Source: Gordonia amarae NBRC 15530
GTDB lineage: Bacteria > Actinomycetota > Actinomycetes > Mycobacteriales > Mycobacteriaceae
Length of the DNA stretch: 64,000 nt
Reading direction: 5' to 3'
NCBI RefSeq assembly: GCF_000241345.1
Contig: NZ_BAED01000003.1
Coordinates: 62,001 to 126,000, forward strand
Shown: positions 22,844-39,606 of the stretch, piece by piece
How positions within the stretch are numbered: position 1 is the stretch's first letter
Layout: the number at the start of each line of letters is the position of its first letter
Notes under the pieces: generated by a model
Seen by the model: only the letters and a program-made list of their open reading frames with translations
Databases searched by the model: none
Told to the model about the DNA's origin: nothing
Program-made: the position numbers and the translations under genes

Positions 22844-24310
22844 TTACGTATCCCTGGTCACCGCGGCCAGGAACATGGCGTCGGTGCCGTGCAGGTGTGG
22901 CCACAGCTGCACGTGCGGGCCGGGACCGAGGAGGGATTCGGTGAGTTCGCCGACGGTGACCAGTGGGCGGGCGTCGAGCTGCCGGGCTCCCGGCACCGCC
23001 GCGACGACGGCGTCGATGACCTCCACCGTTTCGGCGGGATGCGGCGAGCAGGTCGAATAGACCACCACACCACCGGGTTTGACCAGCCGCAGCGCCTCGG
23101 CGAGCAGTTCCTTCTGCAAGACGACGAGTTCGGTGACGTCGGCGGGGGTACGGCGCCAGCGAGCCTCGGGGCGGCGGCGCAGGGAGCCCAGGCCGGAGCA
23201 AGGGGCGTCAAGGAGGATGCGGTCGTACCCGGGTTCGAGTCCGGAATCACGGGCGTCGGCGACGCGGACGTCGACAGGCAGGTCGCCGGTGATCTTGCGG
23301 ATCAGTTCGGCGCGATGGTCGGACACCTCTAGTGCGTCGAGACGGGCGCCGTCGATGTCGGCGATCGCCCCGATCAACGCGGCTTTGCCACCAGGGCCTG
23401 CGCACATGTCGAGCCAGCGGCCGGAGTCCTCGCCCACCTCGGCGACGGTGACCGCACGCGCGACGAGCTGGCTGCCCTCATCCTGGACACCGGCGAAACC
23501 GTCGCGGACCGCGTCGATTCCACCTGGATCACCCCCGGGCAGGTACACGCAGTACGGCGAGTAGCGGCCCTCGTCGCCCCCGCTGGTCAGTGCCAGTTCC
23601 TCGGCGGTGATCATGCCGGGCCGGGCCACCAGATGCACGGGTGGGCGTTCGTCGTCGGCGGCCAGCGCCGCCTGCAGCTGCCCGGCCGACCGGCCGAGGG
23701 CGTCGAAGAACACCTCGGCGATCCACCGGGGGTGTGCGTAGCGGAACGCGAGACTACCGATCATGTCCTCGGCCATCGGCGGCGCGAGTTCATCGATCCA
23801 CAGGTCCTCGTCGCGCTGGGAGATCTTGCGCAGCACGGCGTTCACGAAACCCGAAGGGCCCATACCCAATTCGGAACGTGCCAGATCCACCGACGTGGAC
23901 ACCGCGGCGTGCGGCGAGGTCCGCGTGCGCAACAACTGGTAGGCACCGAGCCGCAGGATGTCGAGGACGTTTCCGTCGATGTCGTCGATCCCGCGACCCG
24001 CCGCCGACGCGATCACGGCATCGAGAAGCCCCTGCGCGCGGGCGGCTCCGTAGGTGAGTTCGGTGGCGAAGGCCGCGTCGCGGCCGGTGATGTGGCGTTC
24101 ACGCAGCAGCCTCGGCAGCAGAAGGTTGGCGTACGCGGACTGCTCGCGGACCGCGCGCAGCACATCACGGGCCGCTTCGCGGGCGACGTCGACGTCCTTC
24201 TCGCGCAGCTTCTTGTCGCGCGGCTGCTGATCGCGGGGCCGGGAATCCTTGGGGCCGCGGCGATCACCGCCGCCTTTGCGGGGCCTGCGGTTGCCAGGTG
24301 CACCGGTCAT
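22844..24310 (-). CDS. rsmB: 16S rRNA (cytosine967-C5)-methyltransferase RsmB
   Basis: A 488-aa protein. An N-terminal basic extension of about 45 residues ([18 protein letters not shown]) precedes a NusB-like RNA-binding domain and a C-terminal Rossmann methyltransferase. SAM motif [12 protein letters not shown], the [18 protein letters not shown] catalytic loop and [16 protein letters not shown] with the second Cys are all present. It methylates C967 of 16S rRNA. Its ATG overlaps the fmt stop (ATGA), so it is coupled to fmt. In M. tuberculosis rpe follows directly; here a 4.5-kb insert separates them. Confidence 0.95.
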   Translation of the reverse strand: MTGAPGNRRPRKGGGDRRGPKDSRPRDQQPRDKKLREKDVDVAREAARDVLRAVREQSAYANLLLPRLLRERHITGRDAAFATELTYGAARAQGLLDAVIASAAGRGIDDIDGNVLDILRLGAYQLLRTRTSPHAAVSTSVDLARSELGMGPSGFVNAVLRKISQRDEDLWIDELAPPMAEDMIGSLAFRYAHPRWIAEVFFDALGRSAGQLQAALAADDERPPVHLVARPGMITAEELALTSGGDEGRYSPYCVYLPGGDPGGIDAVRDGFAGVQDEGSQLVARAVTVAEVGEDSGRWLDMCAGPGGKAALIGAIADIDGARLDALEVSDHRAELIRKITGDLPVDVRVADARDSGLEPGYDRILLDAPCSGLGSLRRRPEARWRRTPADVTELVVLQKELLAEALRLVKPGGVVVYSTCSPHPAETVEVIDAVVAAVPGARQLDARPLVTVGELTESLLGPGPHVQLWPHLHGTDAMFLAAVTRDT

Positions 24311-25245
24311 CGGAGCACCTGCCCGTCGGTGAGCCTGGCACCACGCGCCCAGTCCGCCGCGGCCATCGGCTTCTTACCGGGCGGCTGCACAGTACCGAGG
24401 CGCACCGGCTTACCGGCGGTGCCGACGAACACGTCCTTCTTGGTGACCCGCAGTTCGCCCGGCGCCGGCACGGCCTGGTCGGCGTCGAGTTCGGTGATGC
24501 CCTGCGGCGGGCCGACCTTGATGCGGGCGTCGTCGAGGGTGGTCCACGCACCGGGTGCGGGGGTGTGCGCCCGGATGAGCCGGTCGACTATGTGCGCGGG
24601 CCGGTCCCAGCGGATGCGGGCGTCCTCGACGGTCACCTTCGGTGCGTGGGACACCCCGTCGAGCGGTTGCGCGGCCGGCACGAGGATGCCGGCGGCGAGC
24701 CCGTCGAGAGTGGTGATGACCAGCGACGAACCCGCGTCGGCGAGCCGGGCCAGCAGGTCGCCGCTGGTGTCGGTGGGCTTGATCCGTTCGGTGATCACCC
24801 CGAAGACAGGGCCGGTGTCCAGCCCCTCTTCTAGGAGAAAGGTTGTGGCCCCGGCGAACTCGTCACCGGCGGCGATCGATGCCTGCACCGGTGCGGCACC
24901 GCGCCAGGCGGGCAGCACCGAGAAGTGCAGGTTGATCCAGCCGTGTTCGGGCAACTCCAGCAGTGCGGGCGGCACCAGTCCCCCGTAGGCGACGACGACG
25001 GCGACCTCGGGATTCCACTCGGCGAGTTTGTCGGCGACACCGTCGTCGGACAGCCGCCTCGGCTGGAACACCTCGACACCTTCCTCATCTGCCACCAGCG
25101 CCACCGGCGACCGCGACACCTTGCGTCCACGCCCGGACACCGCGTCGGGACGGGAGATGACGCCGACCACCTCATGCTCGGACTCCAGCAGCCGCCGCAA
25201 TGTGGGCACGGCCACCTCCGGCGTACCGGCGAACACCACTCTCAT
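24307..25245 (-). CDS. fmt: Methionyl-tRNA formyltransferase
   Basis: A 312-aa enzyme that formylates initiator Met-tRNA using 10-formyl-tetrahydrofolate. The N-terminal formyltransferase domain has [16 protein letters not shown] and [18 protein letters not shown], including the Asn/His catalytic pair. The C-terminal OB-fold includes [19 protein letters not shown]. The ATG at 25245 has AGGA a few bases upstream. The gene lies 58 nt after priA and overlaps rsmB. Confidence 0.96.
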   Translation of the reverse strand: MRVVFAGTPEVAVPTLRRLLESEHEVVGVISRPDAVSGRGRKVSRSPVALVADEEGVEVFQPRRLSDDGVADKLAEWNPEVAVVVAYGGLVPPALLELPEHGWINLHFSVLPAWRGAAPVQASIAAGDEFAGATTFLLEEGLDTGPVFGVITERIKPTDTSGDLLARLADAGSSLVITTLDGLAAGILVPAAQPLDGVSHAPKVTVEDARIRWDRPAHIVDRLIRAHTPAPGAWTTLDDARIKVGPPQGITELDADQAVPAPGELRVTKKDVFVGTAGKPVRLGTVQPPGKKPMAAADWARGARLTDGQVLR

Positions 25246-27378
25246 GAGGACCTTTCACACGTGCTGGATCGGCTGAGGTGGACGAACCACCGGGCTTTAC
25301 AGGCTAGCCGATGGTGTGCGGGTCGACCTGTACCCGGACAGGCCCGGTCTCGTGTTTGGTGTTTCGGCGCTTCTGGGCCTCGGTGAGGGCGGCGGCCAGG
25401 GTGCGCCCGTGCCGACGGTCCACACGCACCAGTACCCGTTCAATGTCGGCGGACTCGTCGTCGAAGGCTCCCGCCGCCCGGGTGTCGGCCAGACCCGCGG
25501 GTGGCCGGACACCGGCGGGCAGCGCGACCGGGCCGAGGAGATCAGCGCCGGTGGGCATGTCGATGAGGTCGGTGAAGCGGGTGACGTCGGCGGCAAGACC
25601 GTCGACGGACGCCATCGTCACGGCCGGCGGAAAGCCCAGCTCGGCGCGCTGGGCGAGTTCGAGGGCGGCGAACCCGACCGGATCCCACCGCACCACCGCC
25701 TGCACCGCACGAATGCCGGCGTCGGCCACCAGCACCAGTTCCCCGCCGCCGCCGTGGGCACGGACGAGCGCACCGATCGCCAGCCACCTGCGCACCGCGA
25801 TCTCGGCGACCCGCAGGTCGGCGCGATCCAGGTACGCCCAGGTGTCCAGGATCACCGCGGCCCCGTACCCACCGGGCACCACCGGCTCGACGCCGGGGGT
25901 GGCCACGACGACCCGGGCGCCCGGCTCGATCGCGGTGACGGTGGCACTGCCGCCCGAGGTCACCACCGGAACACCGGCGAAGGCCCGGCCCAGTTCCTCG
26001 GCAGTACGGCGTGCACCCGTCACCAGTGCGCGCACCCGGGTCCCGCCGCATTCCACACACCGGAAGCTTCGTTCGGTCCGCCCGCACCACCGGCAGGCCA
26101 GGATCTCCCCGTGCCCCATCCGGTCCTGGTCGAGCTGGACCGGGCCATGACAGGCGCGGCACCGCACGTGCGTCCGGCACCGTGCGCACGCGAGCGAGGG
26201 CAGGTAGCCGCGCCGCGGCACGCTGAACAGCACCGGCAGGTCCGCGGCGATCGCCTTGCGGGCCGCCACGAACGCCAGCTCCGGGATCCGGGCCGAATGG
26301 GCCAGCGGGTCACGCATCACCCTGGCATCCGAATCCGAGAGTGCCTGCACCCGCGGCATCCTCGCCCGGACCAGCGCGCGGTCGGCGACAAGATCATGCG
26401 CCCACCCCGACTCGACGAGCGCCTGCGCCTCGGCGGTGCGGGCGTAGCCGCCGAGGAGGAACCCGCATCGCTGCTGATGGGCGCGCAGGACACCGACCTC
26501 ACGCGGATGCGGGTAGGGCGCCCGTGGTTCGGCGAGACTGTCGTCGCCGTCGTCCCACACCACCACCAGCCCGAGATCACGCACCGGCGCGAACACGGCA
26601 CTGCGGGTACCGACCACCACCGACGCCGTGCCCCGGCTGACCGCCAGCCACCGCCGGTACCGCGCCGATGGCCCCAGCCCGGCGGTCAGGCTGACGCAGC
26701 GGTCACCCAGGAGCGGTTCGCATGCCTCGACGAGTCGGTCGAGATCACGTTGATCGGGTACGACGATGATCGTCCCCTTGCCCGCCGCCGCCGTCGCCGT
26801 GGCAAGCTCCGCCAACCGCTGTGGCCATTGCTCCCCCGGCGTCGCCTGCCAGACGGCGTGCGGCGCGGCCGCCGACACCCCCGAGCCGAGTGCGCCGATG
26901 AACGATTCCGCGTGCTGGTACGACGACCAGCCCGCCAGATCGGGCGGCTCCGGTGGCGGCGGAATGTCGTCGGCAGGCCGTGCCTCGGTGCGGGCGTGGC
27001 GGGGCGGGACGGCCAGCCGCAACACATCGGACATGGTGCCCGCGTACCGGTCCGCCACCGCTCGGGTCAGGGTTGCCAGTTCGGGAGTCAGGACCGGTTC
27101 GGCCGACACCACCCTGTCGAGGTACGACAGGTTCCCGACGTGGTCACTGTCGGCGCGGCGTTCCAGCACGAAACCGTCGACGAGCCTGCCCGCGAACCGG
27201 ATTCGTACCCGCGACCCCACCACCGCGGTCTCCTCGTCGGCGGCGTCGACGAGATAGTCGAAGGGACGGTCGAGGTGCGCCAGGCCCAACATCGGCAACA
27301 CCCGCGCCACCGGAAACGGTGACGCGGGTGTGGGTGCTCCTTTGGCAGGCGGTGTCGCCCGGGAGGGAGTGGCCAGTG

Positions 27379-28587
<1,209 letters not shown>

Positions 28588-28657
28588 CGGATCCTCTCAA
28601 GCGCTTCATTTCAGGAAAATAGGATTGTTTTCCCACGGTACACCGGCACTGTCTTAG

Positions 28658-28690
28658 GGTGCCCTCACAGGGCACCGGACAGTTGTCCGG
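28658..28690 (-). terminator. Double hairpin downstream of coaBC
   Basis: Two adjacent inverted repeats lie just past the coaBC stop: GGTGCCCT-CAC-AGGGCACC (28658-28676) and CCGGACAGTTGTCCGG (28675-28690). They probably end coaBC transcription or insulate metK. No T-run follows. Confidence 0.55.
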
Positions 28691-28695
28691 AACGG

Positions 28696-29943
28696 TCAAT
28701 CATCAGATACGAGGGCACGGACCTCGTCAAGTATTCGGCTCGCCATGAGTGACTTCGACCCGAGCGGCAGCGCGGTCTCGCTGCCGTCCGACGACAGCAG
28801 CCAGCCGGTGTTGTCCTCGGTGCCGAATGCCTTGCCGTCGCCGACGGCGTTGACCACGAGCAGGTCACAGCCCTTGCGGCGCAACTTGGCCCGGCCGTGA
28901 TCGAGCACGCCGCCGGTCTCGTCGCCCGTTTCGGCGGCGAATCCGACGATCACGGCCGAGGACGGAATGTGACCATTGTCACGGCTCTCGACCAGGGATC
29001 GCAGGATGTCGGGGTTGGTGGTCAGCTCGATCGGAGCAGGCCCCTTGGCGCCCTTCTTGATCTTCGACCCGGACACCGCCACCGGCCGGAAATCGGCGAC
29101 GGCCGCCGACATGATCACCACGTCGGCGTCGGCGGCACGCTTGGTCATCTCATGCTCGAGCTCGGTGGCCCGCGCGACCCGGACGATCTCGACACCGGCC
29201 GGATCGCCGGGTTCGGACGTGGCGCCGGCGACGACGGTGACCTGCGCACCGCGCTGGGAGGCGACCCGGGCGAGCGCATAGCCCTGCTTGCCGGAACTGC
29301 GGTTGCCGAGGTAGCGGACCGGGTCGAGCGGCTCGCGGGTGCCGCCCGCGCTGATGAGCATGCGGACGCCGTGCAGGTCGTAGGGCAGGGCTGCAGGGCT
29401 GTCGAGCAGCAGTTCACCGACGAGCGCGATCTCCTGCGGGTCGGGCAGCCGGCCGGCACCGGAATCGCGTCCGGTGAGTCTGCCCGACGCCGGGCGCATC
29501 ACGGTGGTGCCGAACGACCGCAAGGTGGCCACGTTGGCCTGAGTGGCCGGATGCTCCCACATCTCGGTGTGCATCGCAGGGACGAACAGCACCGGACAAC
29601 GGGCGGTGAGCAGCGAGGCGGTGAGCAGATCATCGGCCCGTCCGGCCGCCGCACGCGCCATCAGGTCCGCGGTGGCCGGAGCGATGACCACCAGGTCGGC
29701 CTCCTGGCCGAGCTTGACGTGGGCGACCTGGTCGACGTCCTCGAACACCTCGGTCCGGACGGGATTGCCGCTCAGCGCCTCGAAGGTGGCCGCTCCCACG
29801 AAGTTGAGAGCGGACCGGGTGGGCACGACGTGGACGTCATCGCCGGCCTCGGTGAAGTGCCGGATGACCGAACACACCTTGTATGCGGCGATGCCGCCGC
29901 CCACACCCACGAGGATGCGGCGGCGGCCTGTCGATGCGGTCAT
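28696..29943 (-). CDS. coaBC: Bifunctional phosphopantothenoylcysteine decarboxylase/synthetase CoaBC
   Basis: A 415-aa fusion of coenzyme A synthesis. The N-terminal CoaC flavoprotein has VGVGGGIAAYK, the catalytic His in QVAHVKLGQEADL and VIAPATADLMARAA. The C-terminal CoaB synthetase has ISAGGTREPLDPVRYLGN, SSGKQGYALAR, AAVADFRP and KIKKG. The segment RLTGRDSGAGRLPDP stands where many bacteria have ACGDxGPGR, matching the mycobacterial variant. It lies 55 nt after rpoZ in the gmk-rpoZ-coaBC order usual for this group. Confidence 0.96.
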   Translation of the reverse strand: MTASTGRRRILVGVGGGIAAYKVCSVIRHFTEAGDDVHVVPTRSALNFVGAATFEALSGNPVRTEVFEDVDQVAHVKLGQEADLVVIAPATADLMARAAAGRADDLLTASLLTARCPVLFVPAMHTEMWEHPATQANVATLRSFGTTVMRPASGRLTGRDSGAGRLPDPQEIALVGELLLDSPAALPYDLHGVRMLISAGGTREPLDPVRYLGNRSSGKQGYALARVASQRGAQVTVVAGATSEPGDPAGVEIVRVARATELEHEMTKRAADADVVIMSAAVADFRPVAVSGSKIKKGAKGPAPIELTTNPDILRSLVESRDNGHIPSSAVIVGFAAETGDETGGVLDHGRAKLRRKGCDLLVVNAVGDGKAFGTEDNTGWLLSSDGSETALPLGSKSLMASRILDEVRALVSDD

Positions 29944-29998
29944 CGATTATCCGAATCTCTGTGTCAGAACCGAATGGGCCAGAACCTGCTTCGGTGGA

Positions 29999-30911
<913 letters not shown>

Positions 30912-30915
<4 letters not shown>

Positions 30916-31226
30916 GAGCTGAACCGCTCGAGCAGAGCCTTGCGCTGGCGATCGCCGAGCCCGCGCAGGCGGCGGGTGGGGGCGATTTCCAGTTCGGTCA
31001 TGATCTCCTGCGCCTTGACCTTGCCGACCTTCGGCAGAGCCTCGAGCAGGGCAGAGACCTTCATCTTGCCCAGGATCTCGTCGGTCTCGGCGTCCTTGAG
31101 CACCTGCTGCAGGTCGGTGCCACCGCGCTTCAGGCGCTCCTTCAGCTCGGCGCGGGCCTTGCGGGCGGCAGCAGCCTTCTCCAACGCAGCGGCGCGCTGC
31201 TCGGGGGTCAACTGGGGAAGGGCCAC
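30912..31226 (-). CDS. mihF: Mycobacterial integration host factor MihF
   Basis: A 104-aa nucleoid protein essential in mycobacteria. The H2TH-like core includes [19 protein letters not shown], and the C-terminus is [20 protein letters not shown]; these are nearly identical to known mIHF. The frame opens 13 codons earlier, but the GTG at 31226 ([19 protein letters not shown]) has GGAGGAA just upstream and matches the mature start of homologues. It is the first gene of mihF-gmk-rpoZ. Confidence 0.95.
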
Positions 31227-31751
31227 GGGTTCCTCCGTCTTTCGTGTCTTCGTGTGGACTGTCACCGCCTGCCTGTGCGGGTGGCGGTGATGGTGGTCGC
31301 CCGATGCGGGACCGGCAGATATTTACCTGACCTGCGGGTCTCGCCATTTGGTGCGGCGAATGCGACCGTACCCACGTGAGCTGGCATTTGCGAGTGGCAC
31401 CCCCACAAAACCCCAGGAACCCGATGATGTAAGGACGTTCGGCCCCAAACCGCATACTGTCGCGCCCGGCGGATCAACACTCCCGCCACCCGCGCCGCGG
31501 ACTCACCTAAAAGGCCAGGTCAAATCCCATTTCGGTGGCAGCTACACCACACCCGCGCAGCCTCGTCCCACTGCGGCGACGAGTCACGTGTGACGCATGT
31601 GGCGGCAACGAAAATCACCCGATCCGATTTGCCGTTTTGCGCGTGTCGCGGCTCCCGAACACACCGCGGTCGCCCCGTCGCGGCCGCATCCCGACACCGC
31701 CCGGCGCTCGCCGGAAGCGGGCGCCGGCCGTGTCAGGCGGGAACCGGGAGG
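31227..31751. other. 525-nt intergenic region upstream of mihF
   Basis: No coding sequence of convincing composition was found on either strand. The region is less GC-rich toward 31430-31640 and contains AT-rich stretches that may carry the mihF promoter; GGTAAATATCTG around 31315-31327 on the minus strand includes a possible -10. No RNA family or repeat was recognised. Confidence 0.4.
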
Positions 31752-32285
31752 CTATCCCCCGGCCTGTGGCGGGATGCGGTCGAGCGCCTTCGGCGGCCCT
31801 CCGGCCTGGGCCTGGAACCGTACGTCGGCGCGTCCGCTGGGAGCGGCGTTGGCGTCGTCGCCTATCGGCCATCGGAAGCGGACGGTCACCTGCCCGGGGG
31901 CCCAGCTGCCCAGCACCAGGGTCAACGCGGTCGGCTTCCGTGTGACGGTACCGACGTAGTCGAACCGGTTGAACCACAGAATCTGAGTGGGTGAGGCGAC
32001 CGTGCCGCCCTCGGTGTCCAGGCGCACCCAGTTGAGCGAGCAGTCCAGCGATGAACCCCGCCCGTCGACGACCCAGGCCCGGTCTGGAAACGGCGGCGCG
32101 AGGCGTTTGACGGCGCGCGTGACGAGGTCGGTGGGGATCGCCGGACAGTATGTGCCGAGCGAGCCTGTCGGCCCTCCCAGACCTTCCGGTGCGGCGCCGG
32201 CGACCCCCGCCCCCAGAGATCCGATCCCGAAGGATCCGGCACCCAGGGCGAGTGCGAGTGCGGTTGATGCAAAGCGTTTACCCAT
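31752..32285 (-). CDS. Secreted LppP/LprE-family protein
   Basis: A 177-aa exported protein. A signal peptide covers about residues 1-32 (basic MGKR, hydrophobic LALALGAGSFGIGSL, cleavage near AGA). The mature domain has YCPAIPTDLVTRAV, DCSLNWVRLD and ILWFNRFDYVGTVTRKP, the pattern of the mycobacterial LppP/LprE family, whose function is not known. No lipobox Cys is seen, so it is likely secreted rather than lipid-anchored. ATG 32285 is chosen over an in-frame TTG two codons earlier because AAGGAG lies 7 nt before it. Confidence 0.8.
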   Translation of the reverse strand: MGKRFASTALALALGAGSFGIGSLGAGVAGAAPEGLGGPTGSLGTYCPAIPTDLVTRAVKRLAPPFPDRAWVVDGRGSSLDCSLNWVRLDTEGGTVASPTQILWFNRFDYVGTVTRKPTALTLVLGSWAPGQVTVRFRWPIGDDANAAPSGRADVRFQAQAGGPPKALDRIPPQAGG

Positions 32286-32314
32286 GGTCAATCTCCTTCC
32301 ACCAACCCACCGTA

Positions 32315-32342
32315 GTTACCTGAACTAATCAGTTCAGGTAAC
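32315..32342. repeat. Perfect inverted repeat between pyrF and LppP/LprE gene
   Basis: GTTACCTGAACT-AATC-AGTTCAGGTAAC has perfect 12-nt arms and a 4-nt loop. It sits 55 nt past the pyrF stop and 30 nt before the next start. It is either the terminator of the pyr operon (no T-run) or a dimeric-repressor operator, such as a TetR type, over the promoter of the secreted protein. Confidence 0.6.
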
Positions 32343-32396
32343 CGGCGTACATTCGCCCAGACAGAGGACAGCCCGGCGCCCGGTATGCGGGAATGG

Positions 32397-33243
32397 TCAG
32401 GAAAAGGGCGTCAGCGCCGACTCGACCTCGTCCCGGGCCGCCTCGCAGGCAGCCCGCAGGGCGGCGACATCCGGACCCGCCGCCAGCACACCACGCGAGC
32501 TGGCGGGCAGCACCCAGCGGGTATCGGCCCCGGCGAACACCTCGGGGATGTCGGCTGCGGTGGCCCCCTGCGCACCGAGACCGGGCGAGAGGATCGGCCC
32601 ATTCAGCGCGGCCAGATCGAGTCCGTGCGAACGCGTGGCGCCCACCACGAGCCCGACCGTCGAGGTACCGGAGGCGTTCTCCGCGGCCGCATCGTCGACA
32701 ATGGACTGCGCGACGATCCGGCCGCCCGGCACCGACGCGGTCTGGACCTGACCGCCCTCCGGGTTGGAGGTGCGGGCAAGCACGAACACTCCCCTGCCCG
32801 CTGCGTGTGCGGCGTCGATCGCCGGACGCAGGGACTCGAATCCCAGGTACGGCGAGATCGTCACCGCGTCCGAGCACAGCGGGGACGAGTCGTCGAGCCA
32901 CGCGGTGCTGTAGGCGGCCATGGTGGAGCCGATGTCGCCGCGTTTGGCGTCGGCGAGCACCAGAGCACCGTGTTCGCGGCAGCCGGCGATGACCCGTTCG
33001 AGGACGGCGAAACCGGCCGACCCGAACGGCTCGAAGAACGCCACCTGCGGCTTGATCACCGCCGCCACCGGACCCAGCGCCTCGATACAGATGTCGGCGA
33101 AGCGGGACAGGCCGGCGGCGTCGACGGTCAGTCCCCAGTCGGTCAGCAGGCCCGCGTGCGGGTCGATCCCGGCGCAGAACCGTCCGCGCCGGACCACCGC
33201 GTCGAGATATCGGGCCCCGAAACCTGTTGTCACCACACCTGTG

Positions 33244-33254
<11 letters not shown>
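32397..33254 (-). CDS. pyrF: Orotidine 5'-phosphate decarboxylase (type 2)
   Basis: A 285-aa enzyme of the long actinobacterial OMP-decarboxylase type, the last step to UMP. Seen are [26 protein letters not shown] and the catalytic [16 protein letters not shown], then [13 protein letters not shown] and VVGATRSHG. The ATG at 33254 overlaps the carB end by 11 nt with GGAG 9 nt upstream; a GTG a few codons later ([10 protein letters not shown]) is an alternative. Last gene of the pyr operon. Confidence 0.95.
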
Positions 33255-36578
<3,324 letters not shown>

Positions 36579-36579
<1 letters not shown>

Positions 36580-37700
36580 CAGGCCCTCGTTCCTTCCAGC
36601 AGGGTCGCGAACTTGTCGAAGAGGTAGGCGGCATCGTGCGGGCCGGCCGCGGCCTCCGGGTGGTACTGCACCGAGAAGGCTTGTCCGGAGAGGAGTTCCA
36701 CCCCTTCGACGACGCCGTCGTTGGCGCACACGTGGCTGACGCGGGCGCGGCCGAAGTCGGTGTCGAATTCCTCACCGGCCTCGCCTTCGAGGGCAAAGCC
36801 GTGGTTCTGGGCGGTGATGGACACCTTGCCGGTGGCCGAGTCGATGACCGGAATGTTGATGCCGCGGTGACCGAACTTCATCTTGTAGGTTCCCCGGCCC
36901 AGCGCCCGACCCAGGATCTGGTTGCCGAAGCAGATTCCGAACAGCGGGATCCCTTCGCCCAGAACCTGTTTGGTGAGCTCGACGGTGGCATCGGCGGTGG
37001 CCGGGTCGCCCGGGCCGTTGGACAGGAACACCCCGTCCACCTTCAGGTCCTTGATCGCGTCCAGGCTCGTCGACGACGGCAGCACGTGAGCGCGGATGCC
37101 GCGCTGGGCGAACATGCGCGGGGTGTTGGTCTTGATCCCGAGGTCGAGGGCGGCGACGGTGAACCGGGCGGGTCCGTCGGACTCGATCACGTAACCGGCG
37201 TCGGTGGACACCTCGCCGGCCAGGTCGGCGCCGGCCATCGTCGGCTGCGATTTGACCCGCGCCAGCAGCTCGTCGGTGTCGGACAGTGCGTCGCCGGAGA
37301 ACACCCCGGCGCGCATCGAACCGTGCTCACGCAGCACCCGCACCAGGGCGCGGGTGTCGATGCCGGCGATGCCGACCACGCCCTGCTCGACCAGCTTGTC
37401 CTCCAGGCTCGTGGTGGCGCGCCAGTTGGAGACCCGGCGGGTGGGGTTGCGCACCGCGTACCCGGCCACCCAGATCTTGCCGCCGTGCGACTCGTCGTCC
37501 TCGGTGTTCCAGCCGGTGTTGCCGATCTGCGGTGCGGTGGCCACCACGATCTGGCGGTGATAACTCGGATCGGTGAGGGTCTCCTGATAGCCCGTCATCG
37601 CGGTGCAGAACACCGCTTCCCCGAGGGTTTGCCCGACGGCCCCGAAAGACTGCCCGGCGAAAACCTGGCCGTTCTCCAGAACCAGTACCGCTCTGCTCAT
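36579..37700 (-). CDS. carA: Carbamoyl-phosphate synthase small chain (glutamine amidotransferase)
   Basis: A 373-aa subunit that hydrolyses glutamine and channels ammonia to CarB. The C-terminal class I amidotransferase domain has [24 protein letters not shown] with the nucleophile Cys, and [12 protein letters not shown] with His and Glu. The N-terminal [15 protein letters not shown] matches the family. Its start overlaps the upstream membrane-protein stop (ATGA), and its stop overlaps carB. Confidence 0.98.
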
Positions 37701-38305
37701 TGATCACTTTCTGTTGCAGCGAAATCGTCGACCCAGCCGCTGTACACGGCCTTGTCGTCAGCTCTGATGCCGGAGTCCACCTCGGTTCCGTTGGGCAACG
37801 CCCACCGGACCACGAGCACTCCGCCCGCCCCCATGACCTTGCCCGCGTGGCCGCTCTCGGTGCGGACCGCCGTCACGCTCGACCGCGGGATCCAGATGTC
37901 GCCCGCACCCTGGCGCGCGATCTCGATACCGTCGGAGAATTCGGTGATGTTGGCCGCCGCGCGGTCGCTCAGCCCGCCGACGGTGATCTTGTTCTGCCAG
38001 CTCGGCGCGAACGTCGTGCCCAGGTACAGCCCGGAATCGGGTCCGCGTAGCAGTGCGCCCGGATTGTCGGGCACCGCCGGGATCTCCCCCACCGTCGGCG
38101 CCTGCTCGTGGGCCTTACGCCCCGCCCCCGTGGCCACCATATGCACCATGCGTGCGAGACCGACGAGCACGGCAAGCGTGCCCCCGACGATCAGCACGTT
38201 GATCACGGCCTTGCCCCAGGTCCAGTCCGGCCCGATGTGCAGTACCACGACCGCGAGGACGGCGGCCGGCACCACAGCGCCGGCGCGGACCCATCCCCTG
38301 TTCAT
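37697..38305 (-). CDS. PH-like membrane protein of the pyr operon
   Basis: A 202-aa protein with two N-terminal membrane segments (about residues 8-26 and 33-54) and a soluble C-terminal domain containing [20 protein letters not shown] and [17 protein letters not shown]. Homologues occupy the same slot between pyrC and carA in Mycobacteriales (Rv1382 position). No catalytic motif is visible and the function is unknown. The ATG at 38305 overlaps the pyrC stop by 4 nt, and its own stop overlaps carA, so it is an integral, co-translated member of the operon. Confidence 0.88.
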   Translation of the reverse strand: MNRGWVRAGAVVPAAVLAVVVLHIGPDWTWGKAVINVLIVGGTLAVLVGLARMVHMVATGAGRKAHEQAPTVGEIPAVPDNPGALLRGPDSGLYLGTTFAPSWQNKITVGGLSDRAAANITEFSDGIEIARQGAGDIWIPRSSVTAVRTESGHAGKVMGAGGVLVVRWALPNGTEVDSGIRADDKAVYSGWVDDFAATESDQ

Positions 38306-39606
38306 CGCCGGACCGACCCCTCGTAGGCGGTGACCGCCCCGCGCAGGACCGTCGCCCGGATCGTGGCGGGCAGCGTCATGTCGGCGTACGGGGTGTTGCG
38401 GGACAGGCTCGCCAGGTCGTCGGCCGTGACCGTCCACGACGCCTCGGCGTCGACCACCGTGAGATTGGCGGGTTCACCGACGGCGATCGGGCGGCCCTGA
38501 TCGGTGAGCCCGACGATCTGCGCCGGCCGTTCACTCATCACCTTGGCGACCCCGCGCCAGTCGAGCAGCCCGGTGTTGACCATGGTCTCGACCACGATCG
38601 AGAGCGCCGTCTCCAGTCCGAGCATGCCGGGCCGGGCGACGGAGAACTCGCAGCACTTCTCCTGCGCCGCGTGCGGTGCGTGGTCGGTGGCGACACAGTC
38701 GATGGTGCCGTCGGCCAGACCGCGGCGCAGCGCCAGGTTGTCGCGTTCCTCCCGCAGCGGCGGGTTGACCTTGTTGACCGGGTCGTACGTTTCCAGGCGG
38801 GCATCGGTGAGCAGCAGATGGTGCGGCGTCACCTCGGCGGTGATCGAAATACCCTGTGCCTTGGCCCATTTGACGAGTTCGACGGTGCCCTCGGTGGAGG
38901 CGTGGCAGATGTGCACGCGGGTGCCGGCGTCGCGGGCGAGCAGCGCGTCGCGGACCACGATCGACTCCTCGGCCGCGCGCGGCCAACCGGCCAGGCCGAG
39001 CCGGGAGGCGGTGGGTCCGTCGTGTGCCAGCGCTCCCACCGTGAGCCGCGGCTCCTCGGCGTGCTGGGCGATGAGAACGTCGAGGCCCTTGGCGTATTCG
39101 AGCGCGCGGCGCATCAGCAGCGGGTCGTCGACGCATTTGCCGTCGTCGCTGAACATCTTCACCTTGGCCGCGCCGGCGGCCATCATGCCCATCTCGGCGA
39201 GCTGTTTGCCCTGCAGTCCGACGGTGACCGCACCGACCGGGTGCACATCGACCAGGCCGACCTCGCGGCCGGTGCGGTACACGTTGTCGGTGACGGTCGA
39301 GTTGTCGGCGACCGGGTCGGTGTTGGCCATCGCGAACACCGCCGTGTACCCGCCGAGGGCGGCGGCGGCCGAACCGGAGGCGATGGTCTCGGTGTCCTCG
39401 CGGCCGGGTTCGCGCAGGTGGGTGTGCATGTCGACAAAACCGGGCAGCAGCACCGAGTTGCGGCCGGCGATCCGCTCCACCGCCGCCGGAGCGGTCAGAT
39501 CCGGCCCGATCTCGGTGATCACGCCGTCGACGATCAGGATGTCGACGGGATCGCCCTCGCCGTACGGTCGGACGTCGGTGATCAGCAACGATCCGGGCGC
39601 GCTCAC
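38302..39606 (-). CDS. pyrC: Dihydroorotase
   Basis: A 434-aa amidohydrolase that closes carbamoyl aspartate to dihydroorotate. Metal ligands appear in [32 protein letters not shown] and VATDHAPH. The GTG at 39606 overlaps the pyrB stop (GTGA) and gives the normal class I length; the frame is open about 120 codons further upstream in poor composition, which is rejected. Third step of de novo pyrimidine synthesis. Confidence 0.97.
   Translation of the reverse strand: MSAPGSLLITDVRPYGEGDPVDILIVDGVITEIGPDLTAPAAVERIAGRNSVLLPGFVDMHTHLREPGREDTETIASGSAAAALGGYTAVFAMANTDPVADNSTVTDNVYRTGREVGLVDVHPVGAVTVGLQGKQLAEMGMMAAGAAKVKMFSDDGKCVDDPLLMRRALEYAKGLDVLIAQHAEEPRLTVGALAHDGPTASRLGLAGWPRAAEESIVVRDALLARDAGTRVHICHASTEGTVELVKWAKAQGISITAEVTPHHLLLTDARLETYDPVNKVNPPLREERDNLALRRGLADGTIDCVATDHAPHAAQEKCCEFSVARPGMLGLETALSIVVETMVNTGLLDWRGVAKVMSERPAQIVGLTDQGRPIAVGEPANLTVVDAEASWTVTADDLASLSRNTPYADMTLPATIRATVLRGAVTAYEGSVRR

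Noticed and set aside
25316..27322. Long plus-strand frame opposite priA
   Set aside because: No recognisable domain; priA aligns end to end on the minus strand.
28588..28657. SAM riboswitch before metK
   Set aside because: The short leader lacks any recognisable SAM-I, SAM-II or SAM-IV consensus.
31227..31751. Small frames in the mihF upstream region
   Set aside because: No ribosome-binding sites, no matching codon bias and no family similarity.
36580..36729. Longer CarB start
   Set aside because: It would overlap carA by 150 nt; the coupled TGATG start fits the family exactly.
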